Below, piece after piece: positions 8,503 through 16,671 of a stretch of DNA of 64,000 nt (position 1 is the first letter of the stretch; each line of letters starts with the position of its first letter). The translations under genes and the position numbers were made by a program. Source of the DNA: Paenibacillus daejeonensis DSM 15491 (GTDB taxonomy: Bacteria; Bacillota; Bacilli; Paenibacillales; Paenibacillaceae). The stretch covers positions 310,001-374,000 of the forward strand of contig NZ_KB899660.1 of assembly GCF_000378385.1 (NCBI RefSeq). The letters run 5' to 3'. The notes under the pieces are model-generated. The model was not told where the DNA came from, searched no databases, and was given only the letters and a program-made list of their open reading frames with translations.

Positions 8503-8994
8503 ATGAAACCTCTACAAAAACCAAACGACCCCTTAAGTAACTTTTCCCTGCAAGTTTTTCATATGAATGGGTTATTGATGCGGTCCGGTGACATCATCAC
8601 GAGTTCAATCGGTCAGAGCAGCGCCAGGTGGCAGGTTCTTGGTCGCCTAGGACATGGCACACAAACAGTAGCCAATATCGCTCGTGATATGGGTCTGGCG
8701 CGCCAGAGCGTCCAACGTATTGCAGATGCTTTAACGAAAGAGGGCCTCGCGGTCTATCAAGACCATGCAGCAGATCGACGCACAAAAATAATCACAATCA
8801 CGTCTAAGGGAGCAGAAGTATTAAACGCTATCTATGTTCAGTACGCGCAGTGGAACCAGCATCTCATGACAAAGCTCAATCTGGAGCAATTAGAAACAAT
8901 AGCAGATGCTCTGAATAAAGTTGGCCGAGTAATAGAAGAAGAAATCAATAGCTATCTAACTGACAAAAACAACGTGGAGGTCCCCAATGAATAA
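8503..8994 (+). CDS. MarR-family regulator
   Basis: This 163-residue protein has the MarR winged helix (about 45-115: SARWQVLGRLGHG, ANIARDMGLARQSVQRIADAL, then the wing with DHAADRRTKIITITSKG) between dimerisation helices. An AGGA sequence lies 7 bases before the ATG, but it overlaps the -10 box, so the mRNA may be leaderless. The stop overlaps the DUF1569 gene by 8 bases, so the two form an operon under the palindromic operator. It may respond to a small phenolic or redox ligand, as the family does; none is indicated. Confidence 0.87.
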   Translation: MKPLQKPNDPLSNFSLQVFHMNGLLMRSGDIITSSIGQSSARWQVLGRLGHGTQTVANIARDMGLARQSVQRIADALTKEGLAVYQDHAADRRTKIITITSKGAEVLNAIYVQYAQWNQHLMTKLNLEQLETIADALNKVGRVIEEEINSYLTDKNNVEVPNE

Positions 8995-9439
8995 TAATAT
9001 ATACACGAGGTTGCATGCGGACGAGATCATACAGCGTATCGATAAGCTAAGTCCACATTCAAAACCCCAATGGGGTTCTATGCAGCCTGCTCAAATGTTT
9101 GCTCACTGTTCAGCATTTCAGGAGATCCCCATGGGAGATGCCTTTCCAAGCCGGGGCTTGTTGGGTAAGCTTATCGGAGGCTTTGTAAAACCTGTGTTTT
9201 ATAATGAGAAACCCTTGCCGCACAATATGTCCACCATCCCGACCATTGAAATCAAGGATGACAGAGATTTTGTTGCCGAGAAGGAAAAACTCAAACAAAA
9301 GATTATAAAGTTCCAAAGTGACGGTCCCGAAAAGTGCTCGCCCCACCCCCATCCCTTCTTCGGACCGTTAACCCCCGAGCAATGGGGAATTGGCATCTAT
9401 AAACATTTGGATCATCATTTAAAGCAATTTGGGGTTTAG
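8987..9439 (+). CDS. DUF1569 family protein
   Basis: The 150-residue protein fits DUF1569, a DinB-like four-helix-bundle family: DEIIQRIDKLSP, WGSMQPAQMFAHCSAF, and HPFFGPLTPEQWGIGIYKHL with HHLKQFG at the end. His in the second helix and the HHLKQF histidines are the likely metal ligands. Its function is unknown; DinB relatives include thiol transferases. GGAGG lies 6 bases before the ATG, inside the marR coding end, so translation is probably coupled to marR. Confidence 0.75.
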   Translation: MNNNIYTRLHADEIIQRIDKLSPHSKPQWGSMQPAQMFAHCSAFQEIPMGDAFPSRGLLGKLIGGFVKPVFYNEKPLPHNMSTIPTIEIKDDRDFVAEKEKLKQKIIKFQSDGPEKCSPHPHPFFGPLTPEQWGIGIYKHLDHHLKQFGV

Positions 9440-9477
9440 TTAAGCTCTTTCTTATAAAGGCCGCCCTGCTCACCGAT

Positions 9478-10104
9478 TTATCTTTCACTCGTACCCGCAT
9501 CCGCCGATGAGGGTATTTGTTCATCAATTTCCCGCGTGCTGTAAATCGTATCTTTTGTATAAGCTGTGATCGTAAATTGCTCGCCCTGCTCATCATCCAA
9601 TAATCGATACCAAAGCCTTTTGGAGTACGGGTCAGGTGTAATCACCGTCGTGTCAAAGACATCACCCGTTGTTTTACTCTTTATTTGTACTCCATCAATC
9701 GTCTCATCATTTAATATACCAAACAACATGGGGAACGGAGACTCAAAAGGTGTGCCGCTTGTACTATGAAAATACTGATGAGACCATGCGCTTAAATCGT
9801 TATATTCAATAATCTTATCGGGAACGGTATGCCCTCCGCCAAATCCCCACTCCCAACCAAACAGTGTTTTCTTCACATATTCAGCCTGTATCGCAGCTTG
9901 GTCGCTTGGTCCCGTAACAAAGAATATGATTTTTCCCTGATCTGTCTCCACCTCGTGAATGATAGGTCCCAAATCTGGTCTAACCTCGCCAATAGCTGCC
10001 ATAGGCGTTGGGGAAGATTTCGTGTAAATATAATATAGCTGATATACAACCACCGCAATTAAGATTAGTGCGATTAGGGCAATTAAGTATATAGGACGCT
10101 TCAT
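9478..10104 (-). CDS. Membrane-anchored hypothetical protein
   Basis: An N-terminal hydrophobic segment (about residues 4-27, IYLIALIALILIAVVVYQLY) with a positive start indicates a membrane anchor with the remaining 180 residues outside. The exposed part is mainly beta with aromatic residues (LFGWEWGFGGG, SHQYFHSTSGTP) and no recognisable family. AAGGGG sits 6 bases before the ATG. It is transcribed alone, with 177 unremarkable AT-rich bases upstream. Confidence 0.6.
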   Translation of the reverse strand: MKRPIYLIALIALILIAVVVYQLYYIYTKSSPTPMAAIGEVRPDLGPIIHEVETDQGKIIFFVTGPSDQAAIQAEYVKKTLFGWEWGFGGGHTVPDKIIEYNDLSAWSHQYFHSTSGTPFESPFPMLFGILNDETIDGVQIKSKTTGDVFDTTVITPDPYSKRLWYRLLDDEQGEQFTITAYTKDTIYSTREIDEQIPSSADAGTSER

Positions 10105-10281
10105 GCTATCCCCTTTCTGAAATAAAGTGATTTATCCCATTCAAGACACCACTTGATTCAGTTTTAACCTTGAAAAATCTTACTAATATGAAGCTGGCTA
10201 CATTCCCAACAGTTAGTAACAGATTCATTAGAAGTAATATTAATAATCAACTAATGTAAGCACTTGCTTTGGAACATACAT

Positions 10282-10896
10282 TCAATTTTTCTTTAGAATC
10301 ATGCCTTGATAATTTAATTTCATTCCTTCAAGATGAATCGTTCTAAAATCGAGAAGTTCAAACACTTGGGTGACTTTCTCTTTCATAGAAATCTCATCGT
10401 AAAATGAAAAGAAGCGTTTAGGTGAATAAGAATCTTCTTCCCAGACTCCTTCGCTATTGTATCCGCCGTATACTCCAAGATAAAACAAACTTCCTGATTT
10501 CATAACTCTTTGTATTTCTCGTAATACATTCACAAAGTCTCCTTTTGGAACATGTAATAGGGTGTTCATTGCCCATATTCCGTCAAAACTATCATCCTCG
10601 AATGCTAATTGATAAAAATCCATTTGATAGGCGGTTAGGCCTTTTTGAAGACATATTTGAACCATAGCAGAACTCAGATCAATACAAGTTACATCCAGTC
10701 CGTGCTTTTTCATATACAAACTCTGTTGGCCAGTTCCTGAACCGAGGTCCACTATTCTTATTTGTTTTACAGGCTGTATATAAGATAAGAAACGGTGTAA
10801 CTCCTCCTGTTTCCATGTATCTAAATTAGCTTTATCTCTTTGTTTTGCATTCTCATCATAACTGTTTTTAAGTTGTTCCTTAAATCCAATGTTCAT
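10282..10896 (-). CDS. Class I SAM-dependent methyltransferase
   Basis: Motif I is seen as IVDLGSGTGQQSLYMKKHG (about residues 47-65), followed by the acidic loop of motif II (VTCIDLSSAMV) and DGIWAMNTLLHVPKG, then a motif VI-like IQRVMKSGSLFYLGVYGG. This is a Rossmann-fold methyltransferase (Methyltransf_25/11 type) with unknown acceptor. The ATG at 10896 is preferred over the longer reading frame, because AGGAGA lies 9 bases upstream and the ATG overlaps the preceding stop as TAATG. It is coupled to the ParB-like gene. Confidence 0.85.
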   Translation of the reverse strand: MNIGFKEQLKNSYDENAKQRDKANLDTWKQEELHRFLSYIQPVKQIRIVDLGSGTGQQSLYMKKHGLDVTCIDLSSAMVQICLQKGLTAYQMDFYQLAFEDDSFDGIWAMNTLLHVPKGDFVNVLREIQRVMKSGSLFYLGVYGGYNSEGVWEEDSYSPKRFFSFYDEISMKEKVTQVFELLDFRTIHLEGMKLNYQGMILKKN

Positions 10897-11354
10897 TATA
10901 TAGTCTCTCCTGCCCTCATACTCGTTTGAACTGCTTTCCAAATATGCTCCACCCCATGGTCGTCCCAGATGAGGACGAAGCATGTCTCGTGATTTAATTT
11001 TTGTAACGCACCTAATCGATGATTCCCGTCTCGTACACTTAACAGTCCACTACGGTTTTCAATAATCAGGGGGGGCATGTCCCAACCATTCTTTAGTCGC
11101 TCACATATTTGATCTATATTAGCGTTCCACCAGTCTTCATTTTCCACATATTCCATGTCTGGTTCTGGACCAACCACCCTTTCGAGAAGATCGGTTTTAA
11201 TTTCTACCGGTCCGCACCAATATCTTTTTCTCAATTGTAATCCTTCTGATAATCCTAGATTGTCCCCTTCGCCGTGCAAAAACAAATGAATCCAAGTCTC
11301 AATATCATAATTAGCGGCATAGGCTCTTGCAGATTTCAAAGTACCAATGGACAT
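10896..11354 (-). CDS. ParB/Srx-fold domain protein
   Basis: The central part (about residues 80-130) reads MPPLIIENRSGLLSVRDGNH followed by RLGALQKL, which resembles the ParB N-terminal/sulfiredoxin fold with its GxHR nucleotide-binding motif. The remaining sequence is unfamiliar. Such stand-alone domains occur as CTP- or ATP-binding accessory proteins. GAGG lies 7 bases before the ATG. It precedes, and is translationally coupled to, the methyltransferase. No partition role is implied. Confidence 0.55.
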   Translation of the reverse strand: MSIGTLKSARAYAANYDIETWIHLFLHGEGDNLGLSEGLQLRKRYWCGPVEIKTDLLERVVGPEPDMEYVENEDWWNANIDQICERLKNGWDMPPLIIENRSGLLSVRDGNHRLGALQKLNHETCFVLIWDDHGVEHIWKAVQTSMRAGETI

Positions 11355-11465
11355 GATGAACCTCTTTTCAATTCGGTTATGGTTAAGGCGGCTTATTTAA
11401 TTACGATCATTTCGTTATTTTTTTATTATGAGAGTAGCTGTGTTACCGCATGTTAAAAACTCCGG

Positions 11466-11972
11466 TTATTTTGAGTTATTCAAAAAACCTTTTAATCCCT
11501 TCTTTAATTTACTTATTCCTTCTATTACTTGTCTATTGTTCTCTTCGTTGTTCATTCGATTTCTAGCATGCAACAATACTGGCCTTAAGGATTCAACAGA
11601 GTATCCAAATTGATTCATCCATTCATATCTTGGAACCATCCACAGATGAAAATGATGAGTTGTATCTTCATTATAAAAATAATAGACTTTCTCGATATCC
11701 AATCTGGTTCTTTGTTCACTTCTAACCTTATGTATTAATGCAATATATTCTGATTGTTCTTCTTGCGTGAGTTCATCCATGCAGTAGAAATGTCGTTTAG
11801 AGGCGATAATAACCAAACCTGTGATTGGGTATGCAACATCTTGATGAATATGAAAATTGCCAGATTCATAGATCACACCACCAGCAGGAACAATTAATCC
11901 ACTTGTTAGTGCGCAACTGAGACATTCAACTTCAACAACTCTTCCATCAGCCATTGTAATCTGACGTGGCAT
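11466..11972 (-). CDS. HIT-superfamily (histidine triad) protein
   Basis: The 168-residue protein starts MPRQITMADGRVVEVECLSC and contains a CLSCAL cysteine pair, a strand-rich core (ITGLVIIASKRHFYCMDEL) and a C-terminal THHFHLWMVPR block near residues 120-130, which is the histidine triad pattern of HIT nucleotide hydrolases/transferases. The start at 11972 has GAGAGGTG 6 bases upstream; an earlier in-frame ATG at 12056 lies inside the neighbouring gene and is rejected. It follows the 106-residue gene at 11983 by 10 bases, so they form one operon. Confidence 0.7.
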   Translation of the reverse strand: MPRQITMADGRVVEVECLSCALTSGLIVPAGGVIYESGNFHIHQDVAYPITGLVIIASKRHFYCMDELTQEEQSEYIALIHKVRSEQRTRLDIEKVYYFYNEDTTHHFHLWMVPRYEWMNQFGYSVESLRPVLLHARNRMNNEENNRQVIEGISKLKKGLKGFLNNSK

Positions 11973-11982
11973 GTGGCACCTC

Positions 11983-12303
11983 TCAGTCCATTCTTTTTGC
12001 TGTAAGTAAGAATTGCACCCGTTCAATCGCAAGATGCATTCCTTCGTACAGTTCACTAACCGATCTGAATTCTTCTCTGAATACTGGTTTTTCCCATTTA
12101 AAATCTTTAATTATCAGTATGTGAAACACCCCCTTTAACGTGAAGGACTCGCCATACCATCCTACATCAATTATATATCCATTCGGATACTCAACTTGCA
12201 GCATATCTTCCGTTAGAAATTTTATATCTGTCATGTCTTCTGGACTCAGCTTGTAAGGATTGTATGTGACAACCCCTGGTTCAAAATCATAGGCCTCAAA
12301 CAT
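11983..12303 (-). CDS. Small hypothetical protein, 106 aa
   Basis: The protein begins MFEAYDFEPGVVTYNPYKLS and appears to be a small alpha/beta protein (QVEYPNGYIIDVGWYGES, GVFHILIIKDFKWEKP). No family was assigned; size and composition resemble immunity-protein-like folds, but nothing specific supports that. GGTG lies 6 bases before the ATG at 12303; a GTG at 12312 is in frame but overlaps the ribosome binding site. It is the first gene of a pair with the HIT protein. Confidence 0.55.
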   Translation of the reverse strand: MFEAYDFEPGVVTYNPYKLSPEDMTDIKFLTEDMLQVEYPNGYIIDVGWYGESFTLKGVFHILIIKDFKWEKPVFREEFRSVSELYEGMHLAIERVQFLLTAKRMD

Positions 12304-12365
12304 TGGATACACCCACTGTTCTATAATTCAACTCTTTATACAAACTTGTAAATTAACTATGTATC

Positions 12366-12878
12366 CTAATTCCGCACGATAGGCACCGATTCTCTTTTTT
12401 TACCAGCCTTAGAGTTATACCACTCAATGAGATTCGCTTTTTGACTAGCTATAGAAGATTCTTTATCGACCGCAAGTACATATGATCGAGGGACCCCATC
12501 AAGTGTGCACATCTGGTTTGAATTTGTAACATGTATAACCAATTCCTGATTAACCTCATCTTTTCCAACTCCTGCATACTTCAGTTCACAACTTCCTGAC
12601 TCTAGCATCCCTACAAAATAGACATCATCCACCGCAAAGTTAACCACTGGTATGCTCTCACGCAGACCAAATCTTTGCCACAAATCATTCATACGCTTTT
12701 CAGATGTTGCCACCTCTACTATGAGGGAGCCAAACATATCTTCTGGTAGTGTCTTTTCTGTTTTCAGGAGTTTGGCAGAAAGCTGATTCTCAATATTCGG
12801 CCCGCTGCAGCCCACAAGCATCACACTCACAATGATGATCACGAGCCATAGACGTTTGTCGGAAAACGGAGTTAACAT
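12366..12878 (-). CDS. Lipoprotein of unknown function
   Basis: A lipoprotein signal is clear: charged start, hydrophobic stretch LWLVIIIVSVMLVGC and a LVGC lipobox with Cys near residue 24. The mature part of about 146 residues contains two further cysteines (GSCELKYAG and MCTLDGVPRS) that could form a disulfide, and a beta-rich pattern. It is anchored on the outer face of the membrane. No family was recognised. A GGGGGAGGGAAG stretch precedes the ATG. It is the last gene of the AT-rich patch. Confidence 0.7.
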   Translation of the reverse strand: MLTPFSDKRLWLVIIIVSVMLVGCSGPNIENQLSAKLLKTEKTLPEDMFGSLIVEVATSEKRMNDLWQRFGLRESIPVVNFAVDDVYFVGMLESGSCELKYAGVGKDEVNQELVIHVTNSNQMCTLDGVPRSYVLAVDKESSIASQKANLIEWYNSKAGKKRESVPIVRN

Positions 12879-13045
12879 GCTGTCTTCCCTCCCCCAAGCA
12901 AATGATATCGATAAACCCGCGCACCTTTATTATACATCTAATCTGGAAAAGTTGGCTCAAAACTCCAATTCATTTGATCGGGTATCAGTTACTTGGAGTT
13001 TGTGGCACTCGTCTCTCTTTGAAACTGTCAGGTTCAGTGGATAAG

Positions 13046-13233
13046 CAATACGACGCATATTTTCCGTTATTTCTCCAAAAAACAGGATAATCCTGAGAAT
13101 GTGTCGCTTTTGTTCCGTTATTTGCGATTTCAGCCCCACTAACCGGTTACTATTAAAATAACGGAATATATGCTCCCCTTCGCTCGTAATTCATCGAATA
13201 AGCCTGCCATAGCGGAAAATATGCGCCATAAAA
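13046..13233. repeat. Dyad-symmetric four-copy intergenic repeat, locus A
   Basis: Four copies of a motif close to TAACGGAAAATATGCGCC occur in this gene-free stretch. Counting from the T of TAACG, they start at 13069 and 13120 on the minus strand and at 13159 and 13210 on the plus strand (the last copy has TAGCG). The spacing within each pair is 51 bp, and both pairs share the same centre (13139.5). The surrounding 12879-13345 interval holds no gene. Confidence 0.8.
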
Positions 13234-13344
13234 CAGGAATAGCCGAAGCGTCGGTTGGCTCGCAGACTTGAAGCCGCTTAGCCCAGTCAAATTAGTTGAG
13301 CTAGCCGAACTCAGCCCCGCCGACAGCTCAGATTCCCACAAGCC

Positions 13345-13406
13345 CGACTATCTGCAACCTGACTGCCTACAAGCTCAACTACCTGCAAACCCGACTACCT
13401 GCAAGC
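13345..13406. repeat. Imperfect 15-16 bp tandem repeat
   Basis: About four copies of a CGACTACCTGCAA-like unit follow one another, with differences in each copy. No coding role is apparent. Confidence 0.5.
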
Positions 13407-13445
13407 GCGGCAGCCTCTGCTCGATCTGGCCTGCAAGCAGCCCAA

Positions 13446-13475
13446 AGAGACGACCCGAAACAGCAGGTCGTCTCT
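13446..13475 (-). terminator. Hairpin downstream of gene remnant
   Basis: AGAGACGACC (13446-13455) and GGTCGTCTCT (13466-13475) form a perfect 10-bp stem, followed on the minus strand by only a short T-stretch. It abuts the TAG at 13476-13478 and probably ends the sugar operon transcript. Confidence 0.55.
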
Positions 13476-13657
13476 CTAAGCATCAGTCTCGTGCAGCAGC
13501 GTCTCCAGTTCCTTCATGAGTGCGGAAACGCGCCACGCTTCATGATTACAATTTCACCCGGTTTTACGTTGTCCATTACCTCAATCTCCTTGCCATACGG
13601 ATCTTGCTTGCCATACGGATCGTCGGCCAGATAGTGCACGTCGACCGAGAGTACTGT
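13476..13657 (-). pseudogene. Frameshifted gene remnant
   Basis: One frame (13657 down to a TGA at 13514) reads VDVHYLADDPYGKQDPYGKE, then IEVMDNVKPGEIVIMK; another frame takes over near 13530 and reads EAWRVSALMKELETLLHETD up to the TAG at 13476. Joined by a frameshift they look like the end of one protein. An 18-bp direct duplication (GATCCGTATGGCAAG-containing, 13595-13630 region) duplicates DPYGKQ. A stop lies just upstream, so only a fragment remains. The family was not identified. Confidence 0.4.
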
Positions 13658-13683
13658 TTATGGCCCAACCGGCAATAATCCAA

Positions 13684-14781
13684 TCACGAACACTTGTGGG
13701 TTGTCGTTGATTCGGCAACGAATCGCTCAAGCAACGATAGATAATCACGCCCGACTTGTTCGATGCCATACCGCCCCCTGGCCATGGCCTCTCCGGTATC
13801 TGCCATCCGGCTACGCAGCTCAGTATCCGCCAGTACACGAAGAATCGTCGCTTCTGCCGCACCTAGATCGCCAGCTGCGTACAAACCAGCGGCCCGCTCA
13901 TCACCCATTAGCTCCGGCAGCGCGCCTACCGAGGGAGCGACGACCGGGCACCTGCAAGCCACGGCCTCCAATAATGTCATCCCGAATGACTCATTGCTTG
14001 TTGTACTGACGTATAGCCCGCCGCTGCGGGCCGTCTGGGAATACAAACGGTACATCTCTTCGTAGGCGAGGGACGGCACCCAGATCAGATCCTCCAGCCC
14101 AAGCTCACGAAGCGTAACACGTAGTCTCTCCTTCACCGTATCAGACGCCGTATGGCCTCCCACCAGTACAAACTGGAGATCGTCACTCCCGGCTTGAAGC
14201 TTTGCGGCCACCTGCAAGAAGCCCCGCCAGTTCTTGTGATCATCCAGCTTGCCGACCCACAGGATGAGTCGCTTGTCAGGCGCAACATTTACCACGGGTT
14301 CAGCTGATGGTTCATAGCGGAATAATGAGGTATCCAGACAGTTATTGACCTGCTGTACATCAGGGATGCCCATCTCCTCCAGAAGTTCCTTCATATAATA
14401 GGAAGGCGTCAGTACATGACGGGCTGGCAGGTCTGCCCACCCTGCCTGCAAGTGGCGTAGTGGCTCTTCATACGTCGTATGCACCTCATGGATGACGGTC
14501 CCCGCGTAGGCAGGGTTTAAACTCGCCAGAGCCTCATACAGCTCATACGTATCAATCGTAATAACCGCATCAAACGCGCCAGCGGCGATATAGTCCCGAA
14601 TGTCAACCACGGTAGGCAAGATTACGGCATGCGGATAGCCTTCAAAAGCTCCAAGTCCGCCATAATCCCCCATGAAGCCAAAGTGGGGCTCCGTCTTGCC
14701 ACGAAGGAATTTCAACCGGTTGGCCAATTGCGTCGTGCACCCGCCAAGGATGCAATATTTGTAGAGGTACAGAAGCTTCAT
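13684..14781 (-). CDS. GT4-type glycosyltransferase
   Basis: The 365-residue protein has the GT-B fold pattern of family GT4: an N-terminal acceptor domain (MKLLYLYKYCILGGCTTQLA), a linker, and a C-terminal donor domain with ILWVGKLDDHKNWRGFL, LVGGHTASD and the E-x7-E motif in ESFGMTLLEAVACRCPVVAP (about residues 280-300). It would transfer a sugar from a nucleotide donor in the cytoplasm. GGTGAG is 5 bases before the ATG, and only 6 bases separate it from the propeller gene, so it is the last gene of the sugar operon. A biosynthetic enzyme in an uptake operon is unusual. Confidence 0.85.
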   Translation of the reverse strand: MKLLYLYKYCILGGCTTQLANRLKFLRGKTEPHFGFMGDYGGLGAFEGYPHAVILPTVVDIRDYIAAGAFDAVITIDTYELYEALASLNPAYAGTVIHEVHTTYEEPLRHLQAGWADLPARHVLTPSYYMKELLEEMGIPDVQQVNNCLDTSLFRYEPSAEPVVNVAPDKRLILWVGKLDDHKNWRGFLQVAAKLQAGSDDLQFVLVGGHTASDTVKERLRVTLRELGLEDLIWVPSLAYEEMYRLYSQTARSGGLYVSTTSNESFGMTLLEAVACRCPVVAPSVGALPELMGDERAAGLYAAGDLGAAEATILRVLADTELRSRMADTGEAMARGRYGIEQVGRDYLSLLERFVAESTTTHKCS

Positions 14782-14787
14782 TTCTGC

Positions 14788-16671
14788 TCACCAGCCTTCA
14801 TCACCGTTTGCGTATTGAAATAACTCCGTGCCTTTGGCAGTATACAACACGCCTCGAGCATCGGCCGCCAGGAGCTTGGTGCCTCTATCCACAACACTCA
14901 GCTCGCCGGAGCCTAGTTCATAACGGAACATAATACCGGCCGAAACGCCGACCAACTCGCCAGCTTGAGCGATTAACTCCTCACCGCCCCGCCAGAAGTG
15001 CGGCACCGAAGACCAATCCCGCTTCTCAATTTCCACAATCCGTAGCGGTTGTCCGTCCGCAGGGTCCACTTCACACAACAACCCGCCTGCCAGTCCCCAC
15101 AGCTTGCCATCCGCACCGTAGGCAAGTGCCGAGATCGCTCGGGCACCCGCTACCGGGATAGTTCGCCATACCTCAACGCCAGCTGCAGCATCCCAACAGA
15201 GCAGCTCTGCCTCCTCTACGGCCGGAGCGATGCCAAGACCGCCCCATACCGAACCACCAGCAAAGAGAAGGCTACCCCTGCTTACCAGAGAAACGATGCT
15301 TTGATCCCGGAGCAGCTGACGGTGCACCTGAGTATCACCGGTCGCCGGATCGTACAGCGTAATTGCCCCACCCAGCCTGCCATAGGACGGGACGGTCCCA
15401 ATCGCCAGCCGTTCACCACTCCAGGCCATGACAAATGGCCGGTCCTGCTCCTCCCCCTGCAGGGAGAACAACAGCTTCGGGTTGGAGCCGGGGCGCCAGG
15501 GCTCGGCGGGATCGTAAGCGAACACGTTGGCCTTGGGGTAGACCCCCAGATACACCACGTCTTCTCCAGCAATCATCCCCTCGATCTGGCCGATGCCTCG
15601 CCATGCCTCTAGTTGACCAGCCTCTACATCGTAGCGTGCCAATCCCCCGGCAAAATAGCCGCCCATATACATCGCCCCATCCGGGCCTTCTGTCATGGAC
15701 TGAAGCATCACCGGCTGCCCGGCCAGCTCCAATTCATAGGTCTCGTAACCATTCTGCGCCGGGTCATACACCCAGTAGCTGCCGCTGCGGTACACCCCAA
15801 CAAGCACCATACCTGATGGATTCAAGCGATGGCCCCTCAGCCACCCGTAGTCTCCTGCTGGCTCCAGCATGGGCAGTGCTGTAGCCTGTAACTCAGTCGT
15901 GTCTGGATCGTATCGGTGCAGCCGCTCGTCCTTGACGAAATAGACCCGACCCTGGCTGTCGGGCTGCGAGACACTGAGGCCGCTGCAGCCGTTCATTTCA
16001 TCTTGCCAGGCCTGCGAAGTCAAGTCGTAAATAAACAGCCGGTTGGATGGCGTTAGCCGGGCAAATAGCTTACCCCGAGCGATATCTACATCATATACAA
16101 GCTGGTCCCCGTCGCAGTCTGGCGGCAGCATAATCTCCCGCTTGGTCCCAGACTGTGTGTCCAGCTCGACCAGATGCGGCGAACGTGTCCCCGCTCCCAC
16201 ATACAGCTTGCCTTCATACGCAACCATCGAGCGGGCGTACTGCTCCCCTGCCACGATGGCGCCATAGTCGTGATAAGCTCCCTGTTCGGGGTCATAACGA
16301 AACACCTTGCCACCCGGATAGATTCCGCCGTAGATCATGCCCTCTGCATCGACGCACAGCCGCCAGGTGTAATACTCGCCTGGAATGATCTCACCCAGAT
16401 TTTCTACACCCCGCGCCTCGGTATATCGGTACAGGATGCCACTGCCGCCGACATAGATGCCGCTCGGCGCACTCACCACGCCCCAGCAATGATCAGATCC
16501 TTCTAGCGGTAGCCTTTCCAGACTCCTGCCAGCTATCGGATCAATGATATGCAGCATACACGGCGAACCGGAGGACACTGCGTAGATGCGGCTCCCCTCC
16601 GGCCCCTCGGTATAGGCTGAAGCCCAAATCGCAAGTCCGCGCAGTGGCTCGCCCAGCTTAATCCCGGCCAT
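14788..16671 (-). CDS. Cytoplasmic beta-propeller protein, 627 aa
   Basis: The sequence is built of repeated beta-blade units of about 45-55 residues, with recurring patterns like GKLYVGAGTRSPHLVELD, GAMYMGGYFAGGLARYD, VVYLGVYPKANVFAYDP and SLLFAGGSVWGGLGI. This suggests one or two propellers of the quinoprotein/SMP-30/kelch kind. There is no signal peptide, so it acts inside the cell, perhaps as a sugar-modifying or binding protein. The start at 16671 has GGAGGAG 7 bases upstream and overlaps the dehydrogenase gene by 14 bases, which shows tight coupling. No catalytic motif could be assigned. Confidence 0.65.
   Translation of the reverse strand: MAGIKLGEPLRGLAIWASAYTEGPEGSRIYAVSSGSPCMLHIIDPIAGRSLERLPLEGSDHCWGVVSAPSGIYVGGSGILYRYTEARGVENLGEIIPGEYYTWRLCVDAEGMIYGGIYPGGKVFRYDPEQGAYHDYGAIVAGEQYARSMVAYEGKLYVGAGTRSPHLVELDTQSGTKREIMLPPDCDGDQLVYDVDIARGKLFARLTPSNRLFIYDLTSQAWQDEMNGCSGLSVSQPDSQGRVYFVKDERLHRYDPDTTELQATALPMLEPAGDYGWLRGHRLNPSGMVLVGVYRSGSYWVYDPAQNGYETYELELAGQPVMLQSMTEGPDGAMYMGGYFAGGLARYDVEAGQLEAWRGIGQIEGMIAGEDVVYLGVYPKANVFAYDPAEPWRPGSNPKLLFSLQGEEQDRPFVMAWSGERLAIGTVPSYGRLGGAITLYDPATGDTQVHRQLLRDQSIVSLVSRGSLLFAGGSVWGGLGIAPAVEEAELLCWDAAAGVEVWRTIPVAGARAISALAYGADGKLWGLAGGLLCEVDPADGQPLRIVEIEKRDWSSVPHFWRGGEELIAQAGELVGVSAGIMFRYELGSGELSVVDRGTKLLAADARGVLYTAKGTELFQYANGDEGW

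Noticed and set aside
10896-11354. Chromosome or plasmid partition ParB
   Set aside because: Only the N-terminal fold is present, with no HTH domain, ParA partner or parS-like repeats.
13581-13862. A 93-residue minus-strand frame overlapping the end of the GT4 gene
   Set aside because: It lies mostly in another frame of the well-supported GT4 gene and has no ribosome binding site.
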